The notes under the pieces were generated by a model that saw only the letters and a program-made list of their open reading frames with translations, did no database searches and was not told the origin of the DNA. Made by a program: the position numbers and the translations under genes. A stretch of DNA of 64,000 bases from Roseovarius atlanticus. Its GTDB lineage: Bacteria; Pseudomonadota; Alphaproteobacteria; Rhodobacterales; Rhodobacteraceae. Below are positions 41,566 to 50,630 of this stretch, piece by piece (position 1 is the first letter of the stretch; each line of letters begins with the position of its first letter). Where the stretch lies: positions 16,488 through 80,487 of the forward strand of contig NZ_LAXJ01000025.1 in NCBI RefSeq assembly GCF_001441615.1, written 5' to 3'.

Positions 41566-42537
41566 CTACCAGGGCTTTAGAACGATCTTCGGCGCGGCCA
41601 CCTTGCCCGCCCGCAGGTCGGCAAAGGCCGCGGCACCCTCGTCCAGGCTCCGCGTCTCGAACCACTCCAGCCTGCCCAGCCGCCCGTCGAACAGCGCCTG
41701 CGCCGTGTCACGGAAATCCTGGTCCGTATAGGTATAAGTGCCGATGAACGTGATCTCCTGCAACGTCATCCGCCGGACATCGAGACCGCCCATATCCTCG
41801 CCTAACCCCACATGCACGATGACCCCACCCGGCCGCGCCCGCGCCGACGCCACCTTGCGCGTCGCGGCATAGCCGACGGCATCCACCACGATATCGAACA
41901 GGCCGTCGGCCTCGGCCACGACATGGTCCCTGCACACAGCGGCCAGGAAATCCCGCCGCGCCGCGTTCGGCTCCACCACCGTCACGCCCGTCACCCCCAT
42001 CGCCGACAGGGCCAGCGCCGCGGCCAGCCCTATGGCCCCGCCGCCCACCACAAGGGCCCGGTCGGGGCCCGGAACAACCTGCAACGCCAGCCTGACCGCG
42101 TGCCAACTCACCGCCAGGGGCTCGGCCAACGCCGCCCGCTCCAGCGGCACGCCCTCCGGCACTGTCACAAGGTTACGCTCCGGCATCGCCACGAACTGCG
42201 CGAACGCGCCTTCTCTCGGCGGCATCGAGATGATCTGCCGCGCCTCGCACAGGTTCTCGCGCCCCGCCATGCAGGCGGCGCAATCCCCGCAGGTCACCAG
42301 CGGATTGATCGTGACCCGCCGCCCTTTGTCGGGCCCCTCCACGATCACCCCCGCCGCCTCGTGCCCCAGGATCAGCGGCGCGGGCCGCCGGTCGTCATGG
42401 CCAAGGTAAGCGTGCATGTCCGAGCCGCAGATCCCCACCGCCTCCACCCGGATCAGATGCTCGCCCGGTCCCGCCACCGGCTCCGGCACCTCCCGAAATC
42501 CCAGCCGCTCAGGCGCGTCATAGATCAATGCCTTCAT
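41566..42537 (-). CDS. Zinc-dependent alcohol dehydrogenase of the DHPS operon (HpsP-like position)
   Basis: A 323-residue medium-chain dehydrogenase. Catalytic-zinc motifs are VGICGSDMHAY and LGHEAAG, structural-zinc cysteines lie in CGDCAACMAGRENLC, and the nucleotide fold is ALVVGGGAIGLAAALAL. ATG 42537 overlaps the SDR stop. In 2,3-dihydroxypropane-1-sulfonate operons, dehydrogenases next to hpsN interconvert DHPS stereoisomers through the 2-keto form; this and the SDR at 42534 fit that role. The precise substrate is inferred from context. Confidence 0.82.
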   Translation of the reverse strand: MKALIYDAPERLGFREVPEPVAGPGEHLIRVEAVGICGSDMHAYLGHDDRRPAPLILGHEAAGVIVEGPDKGRRVTINPLVTCGDCAACMAGRENLCEARQIISMPPREGAFAQFVAMPERNLVTVPEGVPLERAALAEPLAVSWHAVRLALQVVPGPDRALVVGGGAIGLAAALALSAMGVTGVTVVEPNAARRDFLAAVCRDHVVAEADGLFDIVVDAVGYAATRKVASARARPGGVIVHVGLGEDMGGLDVRRMTLQEITFIGTYTYTDQDFRDTAQALFDGRLGRLEWFETRSLDEGAAAFADLRAGKVAAPKIVLKPW

Positions 42538-43295
42538 TTCGCAGTAAACCCCCCGTCCACCATCAGGACCTGCCCGGTGACATATGCACTTGCATCCGAA
42601 CACAGGAACAGGACCGGCCCGTCGATATCCTCCAGCCGGCCATTGCGCCCGATGCAGGTCTGCGCCGCATTGCGCGCCGCCCGCGCCGTGTCGCCAAAGA
42701 CCGCCTGCGTCAGTTCCGTGGGAAAGAACCCCGGCCCGATCGCATTTGCGGTGATCCCATGACCCGACCACGCCTCGGCCATGGCGCGCGTCAATTGCGC
42801 GATTCCGCCTTTCGTCGCGCCATAGGCGATGCCGCCGGGAAAGGCCCGCGTCGTCTGCAACGAGGCGAAATTCACGATCCGGCCCCAGCCTTTCGCCTTC
42901 ATCGCCGGCACCAACGCCTGGCTCAGGAAAAACGGCGCGCTCAGGTTCAGCGCCAGCGTCGCGTCCCAGCCCTCGGCCGTCACGTCATCCGCCGCCTCCC
43001 GCGTGTTCACCCCCGCCGCGTGCACCACGATATCCGGCGCCCCGAACGGCGCGGACAGCTCCGCGACCAGTCCGGGCAAGCCCTCGCGCTCCGCCACATC
43101 GCCCACGACATAGGCCGCAGCACCTCCGACGCGCCCGGCCCACTCAGCCAAGGGCGCCTCTCGCCGCGCCACACCCACGACCTTCGCGCCAGCGGCGACC
43201 AGCACGTCCGCCGCCCTCTGCCCCAAGCCCGAGCTGGCCCCGGTGACGCAGGCCACCCGCCCGCTCAGATCGAACAGGCGGGCCGGTTCAGCCAT
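42534..43295 (-). CDS. SDR-family oxidoreductase of the DHPS operon (HpsO-like position)
   Basis: A 253-residue short-chain dehydrogenase with the NAD(P)-binding motif TGASSGLGQ, HAAGVN (NNAG-type position), catalytic Ser in NFASLQTTRAF and the Tyr-x3-Lys motif YGATK. It ends VDGGFTAK, usual for the family. It overlaps the dehydrogenase start at 42537 by four bases and hpsN by eight. A DHPS 2-dehydrogenase role is inferred from the operon. Confidence 0.84.
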   Translation of the reverse strand: MAEPARLFDLSGRVACVTGASSGLGQRAADVLVAAGAKVVGVARREAPLAEWAGRVGGAAAYVVGDVAEREGLPGLVAELSAPFGAPDIVVHAAGVNTREAADDVTAEGWDATLALNLSAPFFLSQALVPAMKAKGWGRIVNFASLQTTRAFPGGIAYGATKGGIAQLTRAMAEAWSGHGITANAIGPGFFPTELTQAVFGDTARAARNAAQTCIGRNGRLEDIDGPVLFLCSDASAYVTGQVLMVDGGFTAK

Positions 43296-44595
43296 CCGCG
43301 CTCAGGTCGAAATTCTCGCCGGGGAAATACTTGGCCAGACGCGCATCCGCCGCGCGCGCGTGCCCCTCCATCCCCTCCAGCCGGGAAATCCGCGCCGTCG
43401 CCTGCGCCACTGGCTTGGAGCCTTCCCGCGTCGCCCGCTGCCATGTCACGATTTTCATGTATTTATGAACCGACAAGCCCCCGGTATAACGCGCCGCCCC
43501 CGAGGTCGGCAGAACGTGGTTCGTCCCCGCCGCCTTGTCGCCATAGCTCACCGTGGTCTCCTCGCCCAAAAACAACGAGCCGTAACAGGTCAGCCGCCCC
43601 AGCCACCAATCCAGGTCTTCGGCCTGCACCGTCAGGTGCTCCGGCGCGTACTCGTCCGAACAGGCCGCCATCTCCTCGCGGTCGGCGCAGACGATCACCT
43701 CGGCATAGTCGCGCCACGCCGCCGTGGCGTTCTCGCAATTCACCTCCGGCAGGTCGTCGATCAGCTTCGGCACCATGTCCATCACCGCCTCGGCCAGCGC
43801 CCGGTCATCGGTCACCAGCCACACTGGGCTGTTATACCCATGCTCCGCCTGGCTGACCAAGTCCGTCGCCACGATATGCGCGTCGGCACTGCTGTCCGCC
43901 AATATCAGACTGTCCGTCGGCCCCGCGATCATGTCGATCCCCACGCGGCCAAAGAGTATCCGCTTGGCCTCGGCCACGAACTGATTGCCCGGCCCCACCA
44001 GGATATTCGCCGGCGGCAGGCCGAACAGGCCGAAGGTCATCGCCGCCACGCCCTGCACGCCGCCCATCGCCATGATCTGGTCCGCCCCGCAGATATGCGC
44101 GGCATAGATGATTGCCGGCGCCACGCCGACGCCGGGGCGCGGCGGGCTGCACGCGGTGATATGCTTGCACCCGGCGACCTTGGCCGTGGTCACCGTCATG
44201 ATGGCACTGGCGATATGGCTGTACCGCCCGCCCGGCACATAGCAGCCGGCGGCATCCACAGGGATCGCCTTCTGCCCCGCGATCAGCCCCGGCACCACCT
44301 CCAGCTCCACATCGGCCACGGTGGCCTTCTGCCGCTCGGCGAACCGCCTTACGTTGTCATGCGAAAACCGGATATCGGCCTTCAGCTTTTCCGGCACCAG
44401 CGCGCAGGCGGCCTCGATCTCGGCCTCCGACAGCAGGATGCTGCCCTCGTACTGGTCGAACTTCCGTGCGTATTCCAGCGCGGCGGCGTCGCCCCCCGCC
44501 TCGATGGCGTCCAGGATGCCCTGCACTGTCGCATGGACATCCGACGCCCCCGAGCGCGAGGTCAGTTTCGCCTTTTTCAGATACTCCCGCGCCAT
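43288..44595 (-). CDS. hpsN: Sulfopropanediol 3-dehydrogenase HpsN (histidinol dehydrogenase family)
   Basis: A 435-residue zinc- and NAD-dependent enzyme that oxidises DHPS to sulfolactate. It has the histidinol-dehydrogenase fold: GCYVPGGRYSHIASAIM, VVTTAKVAGCKHI-type region, GPGNQFVAEAKR, GPTDSLILAD, DLVSQAEHG and PEHLTVQAED. The absence of histidine-pathway neighbours and the presence of a TRAP transporter, IclR regulator, SDR and Zn-dehydrogenase favour HpsN over HisD. DHPS is a common algal sulfonate used by marine Rhodobacteraceae. The enzymes that desulfonate sulfolactate are not in the window. Confidence 0.88.
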   Translation of the reverse strand: MAREYLKKAKLTSRSGASDVHATVQGILDAIEAGGDAAALEYARKFDQYEGSILLSEAEIEAACALVPEKLKADIRFSHDNVRRFAERQKATVADVELEVVPGLIAGQKAIPVDAAGCYVPGGRYSHIASAIMTVTTAKVAGCKHITACSPPRPGVGVAPAIIYAAHICGADQIMAMGGVQGVAAMTFGLFGLPPANILVGPGNQFVAEAKRILFGRVGIDMIAGPTDSLILADSSADAHIVATDLVSQAEHGYNSPVWLVTDDRALAEAVMDMVPKLIDDLPEVNCENATAAWRDYAEVIVCADREEMAACSDEYAPEHLTVQAEDLDWWLGRLTCYGSLFLGEETTVSYGDKAAGTNHVLPTSGAARYTGGLSVHKYMKIVTWQRATREGSKPVAQATARISRLEGMEGHARAADARLAKYFPGENFDLSADG

Positions 44596-44611
44596 GCCAG
44601 CTGGCCCTCCT

Positions 44612-45385
44612 TCAAATCAGTTCTTCCAACTGCCGCGCCGCTTCCCGCAGGCGCGGCAAATACTCCACAAGATCCGGCAGGTTGCGCCGCTGGATCGGCG
44701 AATGCAGCGACAGCGTCGTCACCAGCCGGTTCTGGTTGTCCCGGATCGGCACCGCCACGGCGGTCATGTCGTCCATGAATTCCTCGTTGTCGGTCGAGTA
44801 ATTCCGCTCGCGGATTCGCGCCAGCTCGGCCATCAGTGCCTCGGGGTCGGTCAGCGACCGCCCGGTCCGGCGCGGCATCTCCAGGTTCTGCAACAGCCGC
44901 GACAGCTTGTCGGTGCGCAGCGACGACAGGTACATCTTGCCGCTCGCGGTGCAGTTGAACGGCACCTGCGTGCCCACCGGCAGCTGAATGCGCAGCGGCC
45001 AATGCGTCTCGACCCGGTCCAGGTACACCATGCCATAGCGCCCGGGGGCGGCCAGGTTGCAGGTTTCGCCCACATCCTCGGCCAGCGCCTTCATGATCAT
45101 CAGCCGCTCGGTGCGGATGCGCTGCGACGACAGCGTGTTGATCGACAGCGTCCGCAGCCGCTTGCCCGGCCCGAACGACCGCCCGTCGACGTCGCGCTGC
45201 AAATACCCTTCCGCCTCGGCGGTGGCCAGCAGCCGATGCACCGTCGGCTTCGGCAGGCCCAGCGCCGAGACCAGCGTCGCCGGCGCCACCGGCACACCCG
45301 CCTTCGCCACCTCTTCCAACAGCACCAGCAGGCGCAGGTTGGTGGGGATCAGGTATTTTCCGTCCTTGGACTGGTCGTCGGGCAT
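44612..45385 (-). CDS. IclR-family transcriptional regulator of the DHPS operon
   Basis: A 257-residue regulator. The N-terminal winged helix is RLLVLLEEVAKAGVPVAPATLVSALGLPKPTVHRLLATAE in order, and the C-terminal effector domain includes PLRIQLPVGTQVPFNCTASGKMYLSSL and YSTDNEEFMDDMTAVAVPI. It lies between the TRAP permease and hpsN in the same direction, so it is autoregulated with its targets. The palindrome at 48784-48800 is its likely operator. Confidence 0.9.
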   Translation of the reverse strand: MPDDQSKDGKYLIPTNLRLLVLLEEVAKAGVPVAPATLVSALGLPKPTVHRLLATAEAEGYLQRDVDGRSFGPGKRLRTLSINTLSSQRIRTERLMIMKALAEDVGETCNLAAPGRYGMVYLDRVETHWPLRIQLPVGTQVPFNCTASGKMYLSSLRTDKLSRLLQNLEMPRRTGRSLTDPEALMAELARIRERNYSTDNEEFMDDMTAVAVPIRDNQNRLVTTLSLHSPIQRRNLPDLVEYLPRLREAARQLEELI

Positions 45386-45397
45386 GTCACGTCTTTC

Positions 45398-46756
45398 CTA
45401 CCTGTTCGGCAACAGTGCCAAGGCCAGGTCGGGCACCAGCGAGACAAGAACCCACACGCTGATCAAGGCAATGAGATACGGCACAGTATACTTCAGCAGC
45501 CTGAAGTATGGCACCCCCGTCACCCCCGACGCCACATAAAGGTTAAGCCCATAGGGCGGCGTGATGAACCCGATCGAGGCGCCCACCAGGAAGATCACCG
45601 AGAAATGCACCGGATCGACGCCCACGCTGGCCGCAATCGGCGCAAGAATGGGCGCCAGGATGATCGTGACAGGCAGCGATTCCAGGATCATGCCGGAAAA
45701 GAACACGATCAGCATCGCGGTGAACAGCACAGGATAATAGCCCCCCATCGAGGTCAGGAAATCGCCGATCACCTCCTGCGCGCCCAGCAGCGACAGGATC
45801 TGCTGCATCACCACCGAGATGGCGATAAGTGGCGCGAGTATCCCCGTGATCTGGGCCGAGCGCATGACGATGCCGGGGATCTCGGGGATGGTGAAGCCTT
45901 CGACCACCAGCATCGACAGGTACGATTTCTCGTTCCACGGCTTCGTCCCGTCGAGGCGGAACATGCGGCTCACCACCCAGCTCAGCAGCCCCGCGATGAT
46001 GCAAAAGCCCACCGTCACGCCCGCCGCCTCGGTCGGGGAAAACTTGCCGGTATAAATGCCCCACAGCACCAGCCCGATGGCGAAAAAACCCAGCCACGCG
46101 CCGAACGCCGTCTTCAGCACCCGGTTCAGTTGCAGCGGGATCAGGTACCCCCAGCCGTTCATCCGGCAGATGATCCAGCAGGCGAACTGCATCCCGATGA
46201 CCATCAGCGCCCCGGGCAGGATGCCCGCAACGAACAGGTCCGAGATCGGCAGGTTCATCAGGAACCCGTACACGATGAAGATGATCGAGGGCGGGATGAT
46301 GATCCCCACCGTGCCGCCCGCCGCCGCCGTGGCCGCACTGAACCGCTCATCATAGCCGCCCTTCACCATCTCGGGATGCAGCATCGAACCGATCGTGGCC
46401 GTGGTGGCCGAGTTCGACCCCGAAATGGCGGCAAACAGCCCGCACGCCCCAAGGCTCGCCATGGCAAGTCCACCCCGCAACCAGCCAAGACAGGCATAGG
46501 CGAAATCGGACAGCCTTCGCGCGATCCCGGATTTGTTGATCAAATCCCCCGTCAGGATGAACAGCGGCATCGCCAGCAGGGCAAACCCCTTGTTGAACAC
46601 GTTCAGCAATTCCGCGCCCAGGTTGTCCAGCGTCAGGTTCAACACGAAACTGCACCCGATCACCCAATAGGCGATCACCAGGAACACAGGCACACCCAGC
46701 ATGAACAGGAACGTAACGCCCAGCGAAATCAGCGTAATGATGGTCCCGTCGGTCAT
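45398..46756 (-). CDS. TRAP transporter large permease (DctM family), DHPS uptake
   Basis: A 452-residue inner-membrane protein with a dozen or more hydrophobic segments and DctM-type motifs (GLLAMPLFILTGDLINKSGIA read as LLAMPLFILTGDLINKSG; SGSNSATTATIGSMLHPEM; PPSIIFIVYGFL; ITPPYGLNLYVASG). ATG 46756 shares one base with the small-permease stop. With 46756-47424 and 47526-48758 it makes a sodium-coupled importer, probably for DHPS given hpsN downstream. Confidence 0.9.
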   Translation of the reverse strand: MTDGTIITLISLGVTFLFMLGVPVFLVIAYWVIGCSFVLNLTLDNLGAELLNVFNKGFALLAMPLFILTGDLINKSGIARRLSDFAYACLGWLRGGLAMASLGACGLFAAISGSNSATTATIGSMLHPEMVKGGYDERFSAATAAAGGTVGIIIPPSIIFIVYGFLMNLPISDLFVAGILPGALMVIGMQFACWIICRMNGWGYLIPLQLNRVLKTAFGAWLGFFAIGLVLWGIYTGKFSPTEAAGVTVGFCIIAGLLSWVVSRMFRLDGTKPWNEKSYLSMLVVEGFTIPEIPGIVMRSAQITGILAPLIAISVVMQQILSLLGAQEVIGDFLTSMGGYYPVLFTAMLIVFFSGMILESLPVTIILAPILAPIAASVGVDPVHFSVIFLVGASIGFITPPYGLNLYVASGVTGVPYFRLLKYTVPYLIALISVWVLVSLVPDLALALLPNR

Positions 46757-47424
46757 CACACATCCCCCCCGATCACGGCCTGCTTGATCAGCGGCCGGCC
46801 CGACCGCCAGTTGGAAATATCGTCGAACAGGTTCTGGAACGTCCGCGCCGCCATCAGCAGAAAGGCGATGGGCGCGGTGATCAGGAACCACCATTGCAGC
46901 GTGTTGTCCGTGCCCAGCACGATCTGGAAATTCGACGCCGACAAGGCCGCGGCCCGCGCCGTGGTGACCATCACGATCACCGAAAAGACGAACCACAGCA
47001 CCGCGTCCAGCATCAGGCAGGCGAACTGCCCCGCGCGCGGCATCCGGCTGCGGAACTCGGAAAAGCTCAGGTGGGTGCGCAGCGCGACGTTAAAGGTCGC
47101 CCCGAACCACGCCATGATCATGAACAGCAAGGGCGGGATCGTCGTCGACCACGGCAACTGACTGGAAAAGACGAACCGGTCGATCACCCCCCAGAAGATG
47201 ATCAGCGCCACCGCCAGGTAAGCCACCACCATCACCGTGCGCTCCAGGTGCCGCTCGACGAAGGGCAGCGCGCGGTACATCGCCGCCAGCGCCAGCCCGC
47301 CCACCAGCGCTACCACCGCGCCCAGGTACCATGCGGCATTCGATTGCAGTGATTCCCGGATCATCCACGCATCGTTCGACGCGACGGCCGACAAAATCTC
47401 TCCCACGTCGGTCATGATCGACAT
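46756..47424 (-). CDS. TRAP transporter small permease (DctQ family)
   Basis: A 222-residue protein with four membrane segments (WYLGAVVALVGGLALAAMY; VMVVAYLAVALIIFWGVIDRFVF; a central MAWFGATFNVALRTHLSF; LMLDAVLWFVFSVIVMVTTARAAAL in parts). The HLSF segment after the second helix is typical of DctQ. It is positioned between the binding protein and large permease. Confidence 0.87.
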   Translation of the reverse strand: MSIMTDVGEILSAVASNDAWMIRESLQSNAAWYLGAVVALVGGLALAAMYRALPFVERHLERTVMVVAYLAVALIIFWGVIDRFVFSSQLPWSTTIPPLLFMIMAWFGATFNVALRTHLSFSEFRSRMPRAGQFACLMLDAVLWFVFSVIVMVTTARAAALSASNFQIVLGTDNTLQWWFLITAPIAFLLMAARTFQNLFDDISNWRSGRPLIKQAVIGGDV

Positions 47425-47481
47425 GGCATCCTCCCGTTGTCGTTGCGCCGGCGTGCTCCGCCGGTCTCGGACTGGTTGCTA

Positions 47482-47503
47482 CCGGCCCCACCACAGGGGC
47501 CGG
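47482..47503 (-). terminator. Hairpin between TRAP binding-protein and permease genes
   Basis: CCGGCCCC pairs with GGGGCCGG around a 6-base loop, with no T-run. Its place just after the binding-protein stop fits a 3' stabiliser or attenuator that keeps binding-protein message above permease message. Confidence 0.6.
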
Positions 47504-47525
47504 CACCATGATGTCTAGGAAAGCG

Positions 47526-48758
47526 TCAGCCTTTCCACCAGCGGCGCGGCTCGACGTTCTCGGCCAGCGTCACGTCATGCTCGCGCACGGCGTCATAGAT
47601 CTCCTGGTAGGTGTCGATACCACCGGCCCAGTTGTTCAGCCGCTCGCGCCACTGTTCCCACAGCTGCGGCTGGAACTCGGGGCTGCACATTTCCTCGGCC
47701 TTTTTGATCTCCTCCTCCGGCAGCGCCGCGACCCGCACGTTGTTCTGTGCAAAGATCGTGTCGGGCCCCTGGTGCGGATGGCTGAAGCCCACCGTGTTGA
47801 CCAGCGCGGCCTCGTTCGCCGCCTGCACGTAGGATTGTGCGTAATAGGCCGACTCCATCACCGCGTCCTGCAACGCGCCGTCCAGGCTGTCGAAGACCGA
47901 TGCGCTCATCGCCGTGTGCTCGGTCCCGCAGAAGAACTTCAGGTCAACACACTGGCTGACCACCGGCGACATGTTGGCGTAGGCCACCGCCGACGCCCAG
48001 GTCTCGGCCCCGTCGATCAGGCCCTGTTTCAGACCGTCCAGCGTCTCTTCCCACGCAATCGGCACCGGGTTCAGGTTCAGCGCCTCCATCGCGATCCGGC
48101 CAAGCTGCGTGCCCGTGACACGGTTCTTGGTGCCGAACAGCTCCTCCAGCTTGGTCACCGTGGGCTTGTCCTCCCACGACAGGCCCAACTGGATGCCGCG
48201 CAGCTCCGCGTGGCTGAACAGGAACTTCAGACCGTGGCGTTTCTCCAGCGGGTCGCGCAGGATTTCCACGCTCTTCGGATGGTACAGGAAATAATACTGA
48301 TCCGCCCGGCTGCGGAACATATAGGCATAGTCCAGCACGTTCAGATAAGGCGCGCCCCCGGCCGAGTTCTGTGTCGAGGCCGCGTACATGTCCGTAATCC
48401 CCTGCTGCGTTTTCTCCACGCAGGACAGCTGGTTGCAGATCTGGTTGTTGCCGATGAACTCGATCCGGATCTCCCCGTCCGTCCGAGCCTCCAGGTCGCG
48501 GGCAAAATCCAGCACGCCCGCGCGTTCGATCAGAAGGTTCTGCGGGTTGAACCCCGCCGCCCCCAGTTTCAGCGTGTGCTTCGCCTCCTTCGAGAATCGC
48601 TTCTCATAGGTCGATTCCGCCGCACGCGCCAGGTTCGCTGCCGTCATTGCACCACCAAAGGCCCCCGCCGCCATGAGCGTCGAACTCATGCCGTAAGTGC
48701 CTGCAATCTTGAAAAAATCCCGGCGCGAAACGCCCTTCACTCGGTCATAAATTGCCAT
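47526..48758 (-). CDS. TRAP transporter substrate-binding protein (DctP family), DHPS uptake
   Basis: A 410-residue secreted protein with a twin-arginine-type leader (SRRDFFKIAG, then hydrophobic MSSTLMAAGAFGGAM). The family's conserved Arg region lies near GTQLGRIAMEALNLNP, with YAYMFRSRADQYYF and SAVAYANMSP. First gene of the minus-strand operon 48758 to 41566. The Tat leader suggests export in folded form. DHPS as substrate is inferred from hpsN. Confidence 0.9.
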   Translation of the reverse strand: MAIYDRVKGVSRRDFFKIAGTYGMSSTLMAAGAFGGAMTAANLARAAESTYEKRFSKEAKHTLKLGAAGFNPQNLLIERAGVLDFARDLEARTDGEIRIEFIGNNQICNQLSCVEKTQQGITDMYAASTQNSAGGAPYLNVLDYAYMFRSRADQYYFLYHPKSVEILRDPLEKRHGLKFLFSHAELRGIQLGLSWEDKPTVTKLEELFGTKNRVTGTQLGRIAMEALNLNPVPIAWEETLDGLKQGLIDGAETWASAVAYANMSPVVSQCVDLKFFCGTEHTAMSASVFDSLDGALQDAVMESAYYAQSYVQAANEAALVNTVGFSHPHQGPDTIFAQNNVRVAALPEEEIKKAEEMCSPEFQPQLWEQWRERLNNWAGGIDTYQEIYDAVREHDVTLAENVEPRRWWKG

Positions 48759-48783
48759 TTAATCCTCCCATTTTGACAACTTT

Positions 48784-48800
48784 TGAGACGTAACGTTTCA
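48784..48800. promoter_or_regulatory. Palindromic operator TGAGACGT-A-ACGTTTCA between DHPS operon and GMC gene
   Basis: A 17-bp inverted repeat with one mismatch, in the 105-bp divergent region. TGAAAC/GTTTCA half-sites are typical of IclR-family operators such as KdgR boxes, and an IclR gene is in the operon. TTGACA at 48773-48778 may be a -35 element overlapped by it. Confidence 0.6.
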
Positions 48801-48863
48801 AAAAACACTAGAATAGCTTTCCCGTTCTGCATAGAGTTTTTTTAAGAAGCGGGAGGAAAACTG

Positions 48864-50459
48864 GTGGATACCGATTACGTGATCGTCGGCGCGGGCTCTG
48901 CGGGCTGCGTCGTGGCCAACCGGCTCAGCAAGGACCCCAAGGTGCGTGTCACCCTGCTCGAGGCCGGCCCGCCCGACCGCAATCCGTGGATCCACATCCC
49001 CGTCGGCTACTTCAAGACGATGCACAATCCCACCGTCGACTGGTGCTACAAGACCGAGCCCGACCCCGGCCTCAACGGCCGCGCCATCGACTGGCCGCGC
49101 GGCAAGGTGCTGGGCGGCTCGTCCTCGCTCAACGGGCTTCTCTACGTGCGCGGCCAGCCGCAGGATTACGACCGCTGGCGCCAGATGGGCAACACCGGCT
49201 GGGGCTGGGACGACGTGCTGCCGCTCTTCAAACGGGCCGAAAACAACGAGCGCGGGGCCGATGCCTACCACGGCGACGCCGGGCCTTTGTCTGTCTCCAA
49301 CATGCGCATCCAGCGCCCCATCTGCGACGCCTGGGTCGCCGCCGCCCAGACCGCCGGATATCCCTTCAACCCCGACTACAACGGCGAGGGCCAAGAGGGC
49401 GTGGGCTATTTCCAGCTCACCACCCGCAACGGCCGCCGATGCAGCGCCGCCGTGGCCTACCTGCGCCCCATCCGCGACCGCAAGAACCTCAACATCGTCA
49501 CCCACGCCCAGGTGACCCGCGTGCTGATGGACGGCAAGCGCGTCACCGGCGTCGAATACCGCGACAAGCGCGGCCAGATTCAGACCATCGGCGCCAACCG
49601 CGAGGTGATCCTCTCGGGCGGCGCCATCAACAGCCCGCAGATCCTCATGCTGTCGGGGCTGGGCGACCCCGAACACCTCAAGGAAAACGGCATCACCCCG
49701 CACCACGCCCTGCCCGGCGTGGGCCGCAACCTTCAGGACCACCTGCAAGCCCGCCTTGTCTTCAAATGCAACGAACCCACCCTGAATGACGAGGTGCGCA
49801 GCTACGCCTCGCAGGCCCGCATCGCGCTCAAATACGCGCTCTTCCGCGCGGGGCCCATGACCATGGCCGCCAGCCTTGCCACCGGCTTCCTGAAAACCCG
49901 CCCCGACGTGGAAACCCCCGACATCCAGTTCCACGTCCAGCCCTGGTCCGCCGACAGCCCCGGCGCGGGCGTGCATCCCTTCTCGGCCTTCACCATGTCG
50001 GTCTGCCAGCTGCGCCCCGAGAGCCGCGGCGAGATCCGTCTCGATGGCCCCGACCCCAAGACTTATCCCAAAATCCACCCGCATTACCTCTCGACCGATC
50101 TCGACTGCCGCACCCTCACCGAGGGCGTCAAGATCGCACGTCGCATCGCCCGCCACGCGCCCTTGTCCACCAAGATCGCCGAGGAATTCCGGCCGTCCGC
50201 CGATCTGCCGATGGACGACGACGCCGCCACCCTCGACTGGGCGCGCAACCACTCGGTCTCGATCTACCACCCCACCGGCACCTGCAAGATGGGCGACGAC
50301 CCGAACGCCGTTGTCGACGCCCGTCTGCGCGTGCACGGGGTTACGGGCCTGCGCGTGGCCGATTGCTCGATCATGCCGGAAATCGTCTCGGGCAACACCA
50401 ACGCCCCCGCCATCATGATCGGCGAGAAATGCGCCGACCTCGTGCTCGAGGACGCCTGA
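48864..50459 (+). CDS. GMC-family FAD-dependent oxidoreductase (choline dehydrogenase-like)
   Basis: A 531-residue flavoprotein. The FAD-binding fold starts [16 protein letters not shown], followed by the GMC signatures [21 protein letters not shown] in parts and [16 protein letters not shown]. The C-terminal active-site region is HPTGTCKMG with the closing [19 protein letters not shown] 48864 follows GGGAGGA. No signal peptide. Divergent from the DHPS operon with a shared operator, so it may oxidise DHPS, a related diol or choline-like alcohols; the substrate is not established. Confidence 0.88.
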   Translation: MDTDYVIVGAGSAGCVVANRLSKDPKVRVTLLEAGPPDRNPWIHIPVGYFKTMHNPTVDWCYKTEPDPGLNGRAIDWPRGKVLGGSSSLNGLLYVRGQPQDYDRWRQMGNTGWGWDDVLPLFKRAENNERGADAYHGDAGPLSVSNMRIQRPICDAWVAAAQTAGYPFNPDYNGEGQEGVGYFQLTTRNGRRCSAAVAYLRPIRDRKNLNIVTHAQVTRVLMDGKRVTGVEYRDKRGQIQTIGANREVILSGGAINSPQILMLSGLGDPEHLKENGITPHHALPGVGRNLQDHLQARLVFKCNEPTLNDEVRSYASQARIALKYALFRAGPMTMAASLATGFLKTRPDVETPDIQFHVQPWSADSPGAGVHPFSAFTMSVCQLRPESRGEIRLDGPDPKTYPKIHPHYLSTDLDCRTLTEGVKIARRIARHAPLSTKIAEEFRPSADLPMDDDAATLDWARNHSVSIYHPTGTCKMGDDPNAVVDARLRVHGVTGLRVADCSIMPEIVSGNTNAPAIMIGEKCADLVLEDA

Positions 50460-50507
50460 GCCCGTCCGCCCGGGAAAAGAACAAGGGACACCGCCCCACG
50501 CGCGGAA

Positions 50508-50534
50508 CCGTCCCGGGCCGGACCCGGGACCTCA
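50508..50534. repeat. REP-like palindrome (GTCCCGGG...CCCGGGAC)
   Basis: An inverted repeat of the same family as those at 34621-34929 and 52014-52040, sitting 49 bases after the GMC stop. It may end or protect that transcript. Confidence 0.6.
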
Positions 50535-50630
50535 ACCTCCGGGTGTCCCAAAACCCACGCTTTGCCGAAAACCCCATCCACCCCAGGCGGTTTGAAAGAC
50601 GCCGTCGCGGACCTATGATAACCCCCTGAC

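Noticed and set aside
43288..44595. Histidinol dehydrogenase HisD for histidine synthesis
   Set aside because: Operon partners (TRAP transporter, IclR, SDR, Zn-dehydrogenase) match the DHPS pathway and no his genes are near.
44321..47161. 946-codon open frame opposite hpsN, the IclR gene and the TRAP permeases
   Set aside because: His/Arg/Gln-rich product spanning the antisense of four well-supported genes.
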